This document shows positions 54,952-64,000 of a stretch of DNA of 64,000 nt, piece after piece. Made by a program: the position numbers and the translations under genes. This DNA is from Paraburkholderia sp. BCC1885 (GTDB lineage Bacteria; Pseudomonadota; Gammaproteobacteria; Burkholderiales; Burkholderiaceae). The stretch spans positions 248,001-312,000 of the forward strand of contig NZ_CAAJGM010000111.1 in NCBI RefSeq assembly GCF_900996235.1, given 5' to 3'. The stretch's first letter is position 1; the number at the start of each line of letters is the position of its first letter. The notes beneath the pieces were generated by a model that did no database searches, was not told the DNA's origin, and saw nothing but the letters and a program-made list of their open reading frames with translations.

Positions 54952-56724
54952 ATGAGATCAGTCGTTCGCCTCACTGCTTCCGCCACGAGCGCCTTGCCGC
55001 GCTGGCTGTTGCTGGCCATCAGCATTGTCTACGCCGCGTTCGGCCTGTTCGGCCGCGATCCGTGGAAGAACGAAGATGCAGCCGGCTTCGGCGTCATGTG
55101 GACCATGGCCAAGGGCAACGCACACGACTGGCTGTTCCCGAATCTCGTCGGCAAGTATCTGACCGCGAACGGCCCGCTTGGCTACTGGCTCGGCGCCAGT
55201 GCGATCCGCGCGCTCGCGCCGTGGGTCGACCCCAGCAATGCCTCGCGCGTGTTCACCGGTCTGCTGTTTTGCGGCGCCTGCGCGTTCGTCTGGTACACCG
55301 CGTATCTGCTCGGCCGGCGCCCCGAGGTCCAGCCGTTCAAGTACGCCTTCGGTGGCGAGCCCGAACCGCGCGACTATGGCCGCACCCTTGCCGACGGCGC
55401 GCTGCTGATTCTGCTCGCCTGCTTCGGCCTCGCCGAGCGCGGCCATGAAACCACGCCGCAACTCATCCAGTTCGCCTGCATTGCAATGCTGCTGTACGGC
55501 CTCGTGCGGATGATCGACAAGCCCGTGCAGGGCGCGCTGTTGTGGGGCTTCGCGCTCGGACTCGTGGCGCTGGCGAGCAACCCCGTGCTGGTGGGCGCGC
55601 TGCTGATCGGCACGCTCGTCATGACGATCGTCGTGCCCGCCGCGCGCACGCGCTGGCTGCTGCTGGCCGGCTTGCCGGTGGCGCTGGTGCTGGCGCTGTC
55701 GTGGCCTGTCGCCGCCCTCTCCGCTTACCCTGACGACGCCGTCTGGTATCTCAATCAGTGGGTCAGCACCAGCCTCACCGCGTTTGCCGGCCCGCCCGGT
55801 TCGGTGGCCCGCTACGCGCTGAAAAATCTGCCGCTCTTCACCTGGCCCGCGTGGCCGCTCGCCATCTGGGCGTGGTTTAGCTGGTCCGGCCTGCGGCGCG
55901 CGCCGCACGTGGCGATTCCACTGGCCGTGATCACGCCGCTGCTGATTCTCGTCGTGCTGCAGAGCCATCAGACCAACCTGCTCTTCATGCTGTTGCTGCC
56001 GGCCCTCGCGGTGCTGGCGACCTTCGCGCTGCCCACGCTCAATCGCGGCACGATCAACGCCATCGACTGGTTCGCGCTCCTCAGCTTCACGATTCTGGGC
56101 AGCACGGTATGGCTGTTCTGGATTGCCGGTCTCACCGGGTTCCCGGCGCCGCTCGCGCGCAACATGGCGCGTTACGCGCCGGGCTTCGTGCCGCAGTTCA
56201 AGCTGCTGTCGTTTGTCTGCGCGGTGGCGGTGACGGTCTGCTGGTTCGTGCTGGTGCGCTGGCGCCTCGCACGCCATCCGAAGGTGCTGTGGCGCAGTGT
56301 GGTGCTGTCCAGCGCCGGCACCACGCTGATGTGGGTGCTGGTGATGACGCTGTGGCTGCCCATCATCAACTACAGCCGCACGTATAAGGACGTGGCCGAG
56401 CAGATCGCCACTCATCTGCCCGACGACTACAGCTGCATTTCGCCGGTGCGCCTCGGCAATGCGCAGATCGCGACCTTTGCCTATTTCGGCCACATGCATT
56501 TTTCGTTCGATCAGGACTGCGACGTCATCCTGCGGCAGGACACGCAGGACTACGGCGAGCCGAGTTCGATGTCGAACTTCGTCTGGAAGCTGGTCTGGGA
56601 AGGCCGCCGCGTCGCCGACCGCGACGAACGCTTCCGCCTGTACGTGCGCATCGACCGTCCGAAGCCGCCCGCCAGACACCGCGCCTGGCGTCCCCGCCAG
56701 GCCACTCGCGCCGGCACGGACTGA
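54952..56724 (+). CDS. GT-C membrane glycosyltransferase (ArnT/PMT-like)
   Basis: The product of about 590 residues has roughly 12 membrane helices. Its first periplasmic loop (FGRDPWKNEDAAGFGVMWTM) carries the acidic motif of GT-C enzymes, which move sugars from a polyprenyl-phosphate donor to lipid A, protein or polymer in the periplasm. The loop with GKYLTANGPLGYWLG resembles ArnT-type proteins. The acceptor is unknown, and no arn genes are nearby. The ATG at 54952 starts the first hydrophobic segment; the frame upstream to 54847 looks non-coding. It ends two bases before a MATE transporter gene. Confidence 0.78.
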   Translation: MRSVVRLTASATSALPRWLLLAISIVYAAFGLFGRDPWKNEDAAGFGVMWTMAKGNAHDWLFPNLVGKYLTANGPLGYWLGASAIRALAPWVDPSNASRVFTGLLFCGACAFVWYTAYLLGRRPEVQPFKYAFGGEPEPRDYGRTLADGALLILLACFGLAERGHETTPQLIQFACIAMLLYGLVRMIDKPVQGALLWGFALGLVALASNPVLVGALLIGTLVMTIVVPAARTRWLLLAGLPVALVLALSWPVAALSAYPDDAVWYLNQWVSTSLTAFAGPPGSVARYALKNLPLFTWPAWPLAIWAWFSWSGLRRAPHVAIPLAVITPLLILVVLQSHQTNLLFMLLLPALAVLATFALPTLNRGTINAIDWFALLSFTILGSTVWLFWIAGLTGFPAPLARNMARYAPGFVPQFKLLSFVCAVAVTVCWFVLVRWRLARHPKVLWRSVVLSSAGTTLMWVLVMTLWLPIINYSRTYKDVAEQIATHLPDDYSCISPVRLGNAQIATFAYFGHMHFSFDQDCDVILRQDTQDYGEPSSMSNFVWKLVWEGRRVADRDERFRLYVRIDRPKPPARHRAWRPRQATRAGTD

Positions 56725-56726
56725 TC

Positions 56727-58106
56727 ATGCTCGCTGACGTGCGGAAAATCGCCGCGCTCGCCTGGCCGGTTCTGATCGGCCAGTTGGCGATCATCGCGTT
56801 CGGCGTGATCGACACGGCGATGGTCGGCCGCTACTCCGCCGTCGACCTTGCCGCGCTCGGCCTCGGCTCGTCGATCTACATCTCGGTCTATATCGGCCTC
56901 ACCGGCATTCTCACCGCGCTGCAGCCGATTGCCGGCCAGCTGTATGGCGGGCGCCGCTATAGCGAGATCGGCGAGGAAGTCCGTCAGTCGTTGTGGCTGG
57001 CGCTGGCGCTAATGACGATCGGCTTTCTGATCCTGTACTTCCCCGAACCGATCCTGCGCGTGGCCCGCGTGCCGGCGGCGCTGCACGAACGCACGGTCGC
57101 CTATCTGCAGATTCTGGCGTTCGGCCTGCCGGCCGGCCTCACCTTTCGCATCTACAGTTCGCTGACCAACGCGGTCGGCCAGCCGCGGCTCGTGATGATC
57201 CTGCAGGTGGGCGCGCTTCTGCTGAAGTTTCCGCTCAACCGCTGGTTCATCTTCGGCGGCTTCGGCATGCCGGCGCTGGGCGGGCCGGGTTGCGCGCTCG
57301 CCAGCACCTCGATCAACTGGACGCTCGCCGTGGTCGGCATTCTGCTGATGACGCGGCTCGACGTGTTCCGGCCGTTCGCGATTTTTTCGCACTTCTGCTG
57401 GCCGGTCTGGCGCCGCCAGCTCGCGCAGTTGCGCCTCGGGATTCCGATGGGGCTTTCCTATCTGATCGAGGTCACCTCGTACACCTTCATGGCGCTGTTC
57501 ATCGCGCGCTTCGGCACCACCACGCTCGCCGGACATCAGATCGCCGGCAACATTGGCGCAGTGCTGTATATGACGCCGCTGTCGATCGGCATTGCCAGCT
57601 CCACGCTGGTAGCCCAGGCGCTCGGCGCGCATCGGCATGAGGCGGCGCGCACGCTGGCGCGCCACGGCATCCTGATGGCGGTGCTGATCGCCTGCTGCTA
57701 TGGCGTGATCGTGCTTGCGCTGCGGCCGTTCATCATCGAAGGATACACGCCGAATGCACAGGTCGCGGTGGCGGCGATGCCGCTCGTGCTGATCGTGGTG
57801 TTCTATCACGTGTTCGATTCGCTGCAGGTGACGACGGCTTTCGTGTTGCGCGCCTATAAGGTGGCGGTGGTGCCGACGGTCATCTATGCCGTCGCGCTGT
57901 GGGGTGTGGGGCTCGGCGGCGGGTATCTGCTCGGCTTCGATGTCGGCGGTGCGATTCCCGTGGGCTTGACCGGCGCGCGCGGGTTCTGGGTCGCGAATAT
58001 GGCGAGTCTCGGTATCGCCGGTTCGGGCTTGCTGATTTACTTGCGCTCGGTTAGCCGGCGGTATCTGCGAGCTGATTTTGACTCGCGGGCGGAGACGCTG
58101 ACGTAG
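56727..58106 (+). CDS. MATE-family efflux transporter (NorM-like)
   Basis: The 459-residue protein has 12 predicted membrane helices in two repeated halves, beginning with IAALAWPVLIGQLAIIAFGVIDTAMVGRYS and including ALGLGSSIYISVYIGLTGIL, both typical of the NorM branch. MATE proteins usually export cationic drugs with Na+ or H+; related MOP proteins flip lipid-linked sugars. It begins two bases after the glycosyltransferase stop, so the two are probably coupled. The substrate is not known. Confidence 0.87.
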   Translation: MLADVRKIAALAWPVLIGQLAIIAFGVIDTAMVGRYSAVDLAALGLGSSIYISVYIGLTGILTALQPIAGQLYGGRRYSEIGEEVRQSLWLALALMTIGFLILYFPEPILRVARVPAALHERTVAYLQILAFGLPAGLTFRIYSSLTNAVGQPRLVMILQVGALLLKFPLNRWFIFGGFGMPALGGPGCALASTSINWTLAVVGILLMTRLDVFRPFAIFSHFCWPVWRRQLAQLRLGIPMGLSYLIEVTSYTFMALFIARFGTTTLAGHQIAGNIGAVLYMTPLSIGIASSTLVAQALGAHRHEAARTLARHGILMAVLIACCYGVIVLALRPFIIEGYTPNAQVAVAAMPLVLIVVFYHVFDSLQVTTAFVLRAYKVAVVPTVIYAVALWGVGLGGGYLLGFDVGGAIPVGLTGARGFWVANMASLGIAGSGLLIYLRSVSRRYLRADFDSRAETLT

Positions 58107-58237
58107 CGGATGGGGATGCGTTGGCCCGCGGTTGAAGTGGGCGCCACAGCCTTTCCTTTGCCTCTCAACAGCTTTGGAATACTGACGATCGTCCGGTAGA
58201 ATCGCCAGCATTCTGTAAGCCAACGGGAGTGCGGTCG

Positions 58238-61200
58238 ATGCGAAGCAGCACCTTCAAACGGACGTGGATGTGGGCCACCGTAGCAGTGCTCGCCCTGCTG
58301 GCCGCCTCTTCGTGGCGCGCCGATGCAGCACGCATCACGAGCGTGTCGCCGCAAGGCAAGGTGACGCAGGTTCGCCAGGTGGTCGTCAAGTTCGACGAAG
58401 CGATGGTCGCCTTCGGCTCCCCCACTGCCACCGCTCCCGCGCAGGTGCATTGCAACGACGCCGCCGCGAGCAGCGGCCAGGCCCGCTGGATCGACGACAA
58501 AACCTGGGCGTGGGACTTCGCCGCCGACCTCCCGCCGGGTGTCAGCTGCACGGTCGATCTCAACGACGGGCTCAAGTCGTCGGCCGGCCATGCGGTCACC
58601 GGCCCGCATCGCTATGCGTTTCAAACGGGCGGCCCGTTCGTGCAGGAGATTCGCCCCGACCCCGGCGAAATCGAAGAGAACCAGGCGTTCCTCCTGCAAC
58701 TAAACGGGCCGGCTACGGATGCCTCGGTTCACCAGCACATCTGGTGCGAATCGAGCGGCCTCGGCAATCGCATTCCCGTCAAGAATCTGGACGACACGGC
58801 ACGCGCCGCGCTGCTCAAACACTTCCATCTGCAAAAAGACGCCGCGCGCATCCTGACTCTGCAATGCCAGCAGACCTTGCCTGCCGCGACCAAAATGCAG
58901 CTGGTCTACGGCGTCGGCGTGGCGGGACCGAGCGGCCTTGCCAACGACGTCGAGCGCCGCTTCGACTACACCGTGCGCGAGCCGTTCGCCGCCAGCTTCT
59001 CCTGCGAGCGCGAAAACGCCAAGGCGCCATGCACGCCGCTGCGTCCGGTGCAGGTACGTTTCAACGCGCCCATCAATCGCGCGGATGCCGAAAAGCTCAC
59101 GCTCAAGGGCCCCGGCGGCACGATTGCACCGACCTTCAAACCCGATGACAAGGATTCCGAAACATCGACGGTCGAATTCGCCGCGCCGTTGCCCGAGCAC
59201 GCCGAACTGACCATCGACATTCCCTCAGGCCTCAAGGACGTCAGCGGCCGCGCGCTCAGCAACGCCGACCTGTTCCCGCTCAAGACCAGCACCGCGCCCA
59301 TGCCGCCGCTCGCCAAGTTCTCCTCGGGGACGTTCGGCATCGTCGAGCGTTTCGCGGAACCAGGCATGCCCGCGCTCGTGCCGGTCACGCTGCGCAACGT
59401 CGAAGCGGATCTGCACGTCGCGGGCCTCAATACCGGCAACGCGCAGTTCAGCAAGCTGCGCGTCGATGCGGACACGGATATCCGCAAATGGATGCGGCTC
59501 GTCGACCAGTTCGACGGCTATTCGATGAACCGCTCGGAGATCGATTCGCTGATGCCCGGTCTCCTGCTGCACGCGAAGAATCCGGTGTACGTGCCGCGTT
59601 CGCCGGATCAATCGGGCGACGACGACGGCAGCCAGAAAGACCCGCCCATCGACATCCGTTCGCTGTCTTTACTCGCGGGGCAGCATGGCGTCGAAACACT
59701 CGTCTTGCCGAAGGAGGATCCGAAAGCCCTGCGGCCATTCGAAGTGGTCGGCGTGCCGGTGACCCAACCCGGCTTCTATGTGATCGAACTCGCCTCGCCC
59801 GCGCTCGGCGCCTCGCTGCTGAGCCGAAAAGCGCCCATGTACGTGCGCACGGCGGTGCTCGTCACCAATCTCGGCGTGCACTTCAAGCAGGGCCGCGAAA
59901 ACAGCCTGGTGTGGGTCACCTCGCTCGACAAGGGCCAGCCGGTGCCGAACGCCACCGTGCAGGTAAGCGACTGCAACGGCGCCCCGCTCGCCGACGGCAA
60001 AACCGACGCGCACGGCTTGCTGACCATCGAAAAAGCGCTCGCTCCGCTCAAGGCCTGCGAGCCGGGCAGCTTCGAGGGCTTCTTCGTCTCGGCGCGCGTC
60101 GACGATCCGAAGACCGGCCGCGACATGGCCTTCGTGCGCTCCGACTGGAATCGCGGCATCGAATCCTGGCGCTTCAATGTGCCCACCGACACCAGCATCG
60201 AGCCGACCCTCCGCGCGCATACCGTTTTCGACCGCACGCTGTTGCGCGCCGGCGAGACGGTGTCGATGAAGCATCTGATTCGTGTCGAAAACCTGCATGG
60301 CTTCGCGTATCCGCAAAAGTATCCGACCCGCGTGACGATTCGCCATCTCGGCAGCGGCCAGACCTATCATCTGCCGCTCAAGTGGGCGGCGGACCACAGC
60401 GCCGATTCGAGCTTCACGATTCCGGTGGCGGCGAAACTCGGCGAGTACAGCGTCACGCTCGATGACGGCGAGCCGAACGCGGCCGCTTCGTCCACCGCTG
60501 CGAACAGCTTCAGCGACGACAGCGACTCCAGCAACGGCGACGGTGATAGCGACGGCGACAGCGCCGCGCCGTCCATGAGCTACGAATCCGGCAGCTTCCG
60601 TGTCGAAGAATTCCGCTTGCCGGTCTTCAAAGGCACGATCGCCGTGCGCGACGAAAAAACCCATCCGCTGGTGGCCGCCAAAGATGCGCCGCTCGCCGTG
60701 CAGATCGATTACGTCTCGGGCGGCGCGGCGTCGAATTTGCCCGTGCAGGTGTCGGCTTTGCTGAAGGACACGTCTCCGGGTTTCACGGACAATTTCCCCG
60801 ATTTCAGCTTCACGCCCTACACGCCGCAAACCGGCGACGACACCTCCGCCTCGGACGACGAAGACAGCGACGCGCAACAACCCGCCGACGACAACGCCAG
60901 GCTGATCGCCGACAAGCAGCCGCTCACGCTCGATCGAAACGGCTCGGGCGCCTTGACGCTCAAAAGCCTGCCGCACGTCGACGCGCCCAAACGCCTCGCG
61001 CTCGAAGCCACCTTCGCCGATCCGAACGGCGAAGTGCAGACGCTTTCCGGCAGCGCGACGCTGTGGCCCGCGGCGGTGGTCGCGGGCATCAAATCGGGAC
61101 AATGGGTGTCGGTCGGCAACAGCGTGCCGGTCAAGGCGCTGGCCGTCGATCTGCAAGGCAAGCCGCGCGCCGGCGTGGCGCTCGACGTGCACGGCTATGC

Positions 61201-64000
61201 GCGCATCACGACCAGCTCCAGAAAACGCATGGTGGGCGGTTTCTACGCCTACGACAACCACAGCGAGACCCGGGACCTCGGCTCGCTTTGCAGCGGCAAG
61301 AGCGACGACCACGGCCTCCTCGCCTGCGACGCGAAGCTGCACGACGCGGGCAACATCGACCTCGTGGTGACGGCCAAAGACGGCGACGGCAACGTGTCGA
61401 CGGCGAGCAGTTCCGTGTGGGTCACGCGCGAAGACGAACTATGGTTCGGCGGCGAGAACACCGATCGCATCGACGTGCTGCCCGAAAAGACCGCCTATGA
61501 GCCCGGCGAAACCGCGCGCTTCCAGGTGCGCATGCCGTTCCGCTTCGCCACCGCGCTGGTCGCGGTCGAACGCGAGGGCATTCTCGAAACGCACGTCGTG
61601 CAACTGGACGGCAAGGATCCGACCGTCGAGCTGAAGGTCAACGAGGCGTGGGGGCCGAACGTGTACGTCTCGGTGCTGGCGCTGCGCGGCCGGATCCACG
61701 AGGTGCCGTGGTATTCGTTCTTCACGTGGGGCTGGAAGGCGCCGCTCGAATGGGCTCGCGCGTTCTGGTACGAGGGGCGTCAATACGAGGCGCCCACGCC
61801 GCTGGTCGATCTGTCCAAGCCCGCCTTCCGCTACGGCATGGCCGGCATCAAGGTGGGCACGGCGGCGCACAAGCTCGCCGTGACCGTGACGCCGGACGCG
61901 AAGTCCTACACCGTGCGCGGCAAGGCGCACGTCAAACTGCACGTGCAGATGCCCGGCGGCAAGCCCGCGCCGGCCGGCACGCAAATCGCCGTGGCCGCGG
62001 TCGACGAGGCGCTGCTCGAACTGATGCCCAACGATAGCTGGGACGTGCTCGACGCGATGCTGGAGCAGCGCGCGTATGGCGTCGAAACCTCGACGGCGCA
62101 AATGGAGATCGTCGGACGCCGTCACTTTGGCCGCAAGGCGGTGCCGGCGGGTGGCGGCGGCGGCCATAGCTCGACGCGCGAACTGTTCGACACACTGCTG
62201 CTGTGGAATCCGCGCGTCACGCTCGACGCCAACGGCGACGCCGCGCTCGACGTGCCGCTCAACGACGCGCTGACGAGTTTTCGCATCGTCGCGATTGCGG
62301 CGGTCGGGCCGGGCATGTTCGGCACCGGCAGCACGTCGATTCGCAGTACCCAGGATCTGCAACTGATCTCCGGCTTGCCGCCGCTGGTGCGCGAGGGCGA
62401 CGTGTTCCGCGCGCAGTTCACGGTGCGCAATACCACCGCGCGGGCCATGCAAGTGGTCGTCACGCCAAGCGTGCCGGGCCTCGCGCTCGCCGCCCAAACC
62501 GTGGATCTCGCGGCCGATTCGGCGCGTGAAATTGCCTGGAGCGTGACGACGCCCGACGGCCTCGCCGATGCGCCGTCCAGCGCGCTCACGTGGAACGTGG
62601 CCGCCGCCGAACAGGGCGGCCCGCACGCCAGCGACGCGCTGAAGATCGCCCAGCGCGTCACCGCGGCCGTGCCGGTCACGGTGCAACAGGCCACCATCGC
62701 GCAAGTCGACGGCACGCTGTCGCTGCCAGTGGCCGCGCCGCCGGATGCGAGCGCGACGCTTGCGGGCATGGTGCGCGGCGGCATCGCCGTGTCGTTGCAG
62801 TCGAAGCTCTCGGACGGCCTGCCCGGGGTGCGCCGCTGGTTCGAGCGCTATCCGTACAATTGCCTCGAACAGCAGACCTCACGCGCCATCGGTCTGCGCG
62901 ATCCGGCGCAGTGGCAGGCGGTGGTGGCGAAGATGCCGGTCTATCTCGACCGCGACGGCCTCGCCAATTATTTCCCGCCGAGCGACGACAGCCGCAGCCA
63001 GGGCAGCACGACCCTGACGGCCTATCTGCTCGCCGTCACCGATGAAACCGCCAGGCTCGATCCGCGTTTTGCCCTGCCCGACGACGTGCGCGGCAAGCTC
63101 GAAGCGGGGCTGGTGGGCTTTGTCGAAGGCCGGATTGCGCGCGACACCTGGGCGCCGCGCAAGGATCTGGATCTGCGCAAGCTCGAAGCGCTCGAGGCGC
63201 TGTCTCGTTATGGAATGGCCCAGGCCCGCATGCTCGACTCGATCGAAATTGCGCCCAACCAGTGGCCCACTTCAGCCCTGCTCGACTACTACGCGATCCT
63301 CTCGCGCGTGGCGGATATCCCGCAACGCGACGACAAGCGCGCCCAGCTCGAGCAGATCCTGCGCGCGCGGCTCACGTATCAGGGCACGCGCCTCACGTTT
63401 TCGACCGAGGCCGACGACGATCTGTGGTGGCTGATGACCAGCACCGAAGACAACGCCGCCCGCACCGCGTTGACCTTCGTCGATTCGCCGGCATGGAAGG
63501 ACGAGATGCCACGCCTCGTCGCTGGCCTGCTGGCGCTGCAACGCAACGGCGCGTGGCAGACCACCACCTCCAACGTATGGGGTTCGCTGGCGGTCGAGCG
63601 TTTCTCGGAGGTGTTCGAGAGCACGCCGGTCACCGGGCAGACGCGGCTCCAGCTCGGCACCTTCGACAAGAGCATTTCGTGGAGCCAGCCGGCGGCGCCC
63701 GCGGCAAGCTCGGCAACCGCCATCACGCAAACGAAGGACACCCGCAGCCAGCTTCTGCCATGGCCGCCCGCCGCGAACCCCGCCGCCGCGGCGCCGTTGA
63801 CGCTGACACAGGACGGCACCGGCAAACCATGGGCGACCATCGAAAGCCTCGCCGCCGTGCCGCTGAAGACGCCGTTCGCGGCCGGTTACCGCATCACCAA
63901 AACGGTCACGCCGCTCGATCCGGCGGTGAAAGGCGTCTATACGCGTGGCGATGTAGTGCGCGTGCATCTGGACATCGATGCGCAAACCGATATGACCTGG
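58238..64000 (+). CDS. Bacterial alpha-2-macroglobulin family protein, 3' end outside window
   Basis: The frame is open for 1921 codons from the ATG at 58238 (GGGAG upstream) to the window end, so the protein is longer still. A signal peptide (VAVLALLAASSWRADA-AR) is present without a lipobox cysteine, so it should be soluble in the periplasm. MG-type beta domains occupy the first part, and the A2M region (AAVDEALLELMPNDSWDVL, FRIVAIAAVGPGMFG) is seen near 1250-1370. The thioester motif is intact: Cys1542-Leu-Glu-Gln in YPYNCLEQQTSR. Two Asp/Ser-rich acidic inserts lie at about residues 756-783 and 866-888. Members trap proteases by covalent bonding; the partner pbpC is often next, beyond this window. 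Confidence 0.9.
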   Translation, partial: MRSSTFKRTWMWATVAVLALLAASSWRADAARITSVSPQGKVTQVRQVVVKFDEAMVAFGSPTATAPAQVHCNDAAASSGQARWIDDKTWAWDFAADLPPGVSCTVDLNDGLKSSAGHAVTGPHRYAFQTGGPFVQEIRPDPGEIEENQAFLLQLNGPATDASVHQHIWCESSGLGNRIPVKNLDDTARAALLKHFHLQKDAARILTLQCQQTLPAATKMQLVYGVGVAGPSGLANDVERRFDYTVREPFAASFSCERENAKAPCTPLRPVQVRFNAPINRADAEKLTLKGPGGTIAPTFKPDDKDSETSTVEFAAPLPEHAELTIDIPSGLKDVSGRALSNADLFPLKTSTAPMPPLAKFSSGTFGIVERFAEPGMPALVPVTLRNVEADLHVAGLNTGNAQFSKLRVDADTDIRKWMRLVDQFDGYSMNRSEIDSLMPGLLLHAKNPVYVPRSPDQSGDDDGSQKDPPIDIRSLSLLAGQHGVETLVLPKEDPKALRPFEVVGVPVTQPGFYVIELASPALGASLLSRKAPMYVRTAVLVTNLGVHFKQGRENSLVWVTSLDKGQPVPNATVQVSDCNGAPLADGKTDAHGLLTIEKALAPLKACEPGSFEGFFVSARVDDPKTGRDMAFVRSDWNRGIESWRFNVPTDTSIEPTLRAHTVFDRTLLRAGETVSMKHLIRVENLHGFAYPQKYPTRVTIRHLGSGQTYHLPLKWAADHSADSSFTIPVAAKLGEYSVTLDDGEPNAAASSTAANSFSDDSDSSNGDGDSDGDSAAPSMSYESGSFRVEEFRLPVFKGTIAVRDEKTHPLVAAKDAPLAVQIDYVSGGAASNLPVQVSALLKDTSPGFTDNFPDFSFTPYTPQTGDDTSASDDEDSDAQQPADDNARLIADKQPLTLDRNGSGALTLKSLPHVDAPKRLALEATFADPNGEVQTLSGSATLWPAAVVAGIKSGQWVSVGNSVPVKALAVDLQGKPRAGVALDVHGYARITTSSRKRMVGGFYAYDNHSETRDLGSLCSGKSDDHGLLACDAKLHDAGNIDLVVTAKDGDGNVSTASSSVWVTREDELWFGGENTDRIDVLPEKTAYEPGETARFQVRMPFRFATALVAVEREGILETHVVQLDGKDPTVELKVNEAWGPNVYVSVLALRGRIHEVPWYSFFTWGWKAPLEWARAFWYEGRQYEAPTPLVDLSKPAFRYGMAGIKVGTAAHKLAVTVTPDAKSYTVRGKAHVKLHVQMPGGKPAPAGTQIAVAAVDEALLELMPNDSWDVLDAMLEQRAYGVETSTAQMEIVGRRHFGRKAVPAGGGGGHSSTRELFDTLLLWNPRVTLDANGDAALDVPLNDALTSFRIVAIAAVGPGMFGTGSTSIRSTQDLQLISGLPPLVREGDVFRAQFTVRNTTARAMQVVVTPSVPGLALAAQTVDLAADSAREIAWSVTTPDGLADAPSSALTWNVAAAEQGGPHASDALKIAQRVTAAVPVTVQQATIAQVDGTLSLPVAAPPDASATLAGMVRGGIAVSLQSKLSDGLPGVRRWFERYPYNCLEQQTSRAIGLRDPAQWQAVVAKMPVYLDRDGLANYFPPSDDSRSQGSTTLTAYLLAVTDETARLDPRFALPDDVRGKLEAGLVGFVEGRIARDTWAPRKDLDLRKLEALEALSRYGMAQARMLDSIEIAPNQWPTSALLDYYAILSRVADIPQRDDKRAQLEQILRARLTYQGTRLTFSTEADDDLWWLMTSTEDNAARTALTFVDSPAWKDEMPRLVAGLLALQRNGAWQTTTSNVWGSLAVERFSEVFESTPVTGQTRLQLGTFDKSISWSQPAAPAASSATAITQTKDTRSQLLPWPPAANPAAAAPLTLTQDGTGKPWATIESLAAVPLKTPFAAGYRITKTVTPLDPAVKGVYTRGDVVRVHLDIDAQTDMTW

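Noticed and set aside
54958..56679. 573-codon open frame on - opposite the glycosyltransferase
   Set aside because: The Gln/Arg/His-rich product mirrors a hydrophobic membrane protein on the other strand, a known artefact.
59669..62704. Two long open frames on - (557 and 421 codons) opposite the alpha-2-macroglobulin
   Set aside because: The plus strand has an intact thioester protein with a signal peptide; the minus frames are its antisense shadows.

Overview
The window is a GC-rich bacterial chromosome segment that reads as a Burkholderiales betaproteobacterium, most likely Burkholderia or Paraburkholderia. The evidence is gene content and order: surE-pcm-nlpD-rpoS, phaC-phaA-phaB-phaR, ffs-dnaX-ybaB-recR, rluD divergent from bamD, a LigD plus Ku pair, and a BktB-type thiolase. 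The genus is inferred from protein similarity as I remember it, not from a search. I see no insertion sequences, prophage, CRISPR array, rRNA or tRNA. Nearly everything looks like stable core chromosome.

Layout. 1-5.9 kb: the 3' part of mfd, argE, a PLP-dependent threonine/serine dehydratase and mscL, all on +. 5.9-10.4 kb: three signalling genes on -, a CHASE3-like histidine kinase, a stand-alone receiver and a hybrid kinase with two receivers, with a good sigma70-type promoter in front. 10.6-16.3 kb: a small unknown gene, a large AsmA-family protein, a FetA/FetB-type ABC exporter and a secreted unknown protein. 16.4-18.5 kb: an MDR-family oxidoreductase divergent from a LysR regulator. 18.6-22.9 kb: a very hydrophilic small protein, then ligD and ku for non-homologous end joining. 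23.2-29.6 kb: serB on +, convergent with a compact - strand run rimO-kdgK-like-bktB-secreted unknown-metC. 29.8-34.7 kb: phaC-phaA-phaB-phaR on -, the class I polyhydroxyalkanoate pathway and its regulator. 35.1-38.2 kb: rluD-pgeF, divergent from bamD. 38.3-44.5 kb: surE-pcm-nlpD-rpoS followed by a PolB-like 3'-5' exonuclease and rlmD. 44.7-47 kb: a quinone oxidoreductase-like gene and a CaiB-type CoA transferase. 47-51 kb: ffs (4.5S RNA), dnaX, ybaB and recR. 51.4-54.7 kb: trxA, rho, mtfA and rpmE2. 54.9-64 kb: a GT-C membrane glycosyltransferase joined to a MATE transporter, then a large bacterial alpha-2-macroglobulin gene cut by the window end.

How the genes fit together. bktB and phaA both supply 3-ketoacyl-CoA, phaB reduces it, phaC polymerises it and phaR senses the polymer. 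The phaC upstream region has a consensus -35 box and overlapping CTTGC/GCAAG half-sites, which makes it a good candidate operator. surE-pcm-nlpD-rpoS, ligD/ku, the hydrophilin-like protein and PHA storage would together suit stationary-phase and desiccation survival; that is inference.

I did not find a convincing undescribed multi-gene system. The best leads are the glycosyltransferase/MATE pair, a tiny His/Asp/Glu-repeat reading frame overlapping the end of fetB, the phaC operator, the three-gene phosphorelay, and the alpha-2-macroglobulin that keeps its thioester motif but lacks a lipobox.
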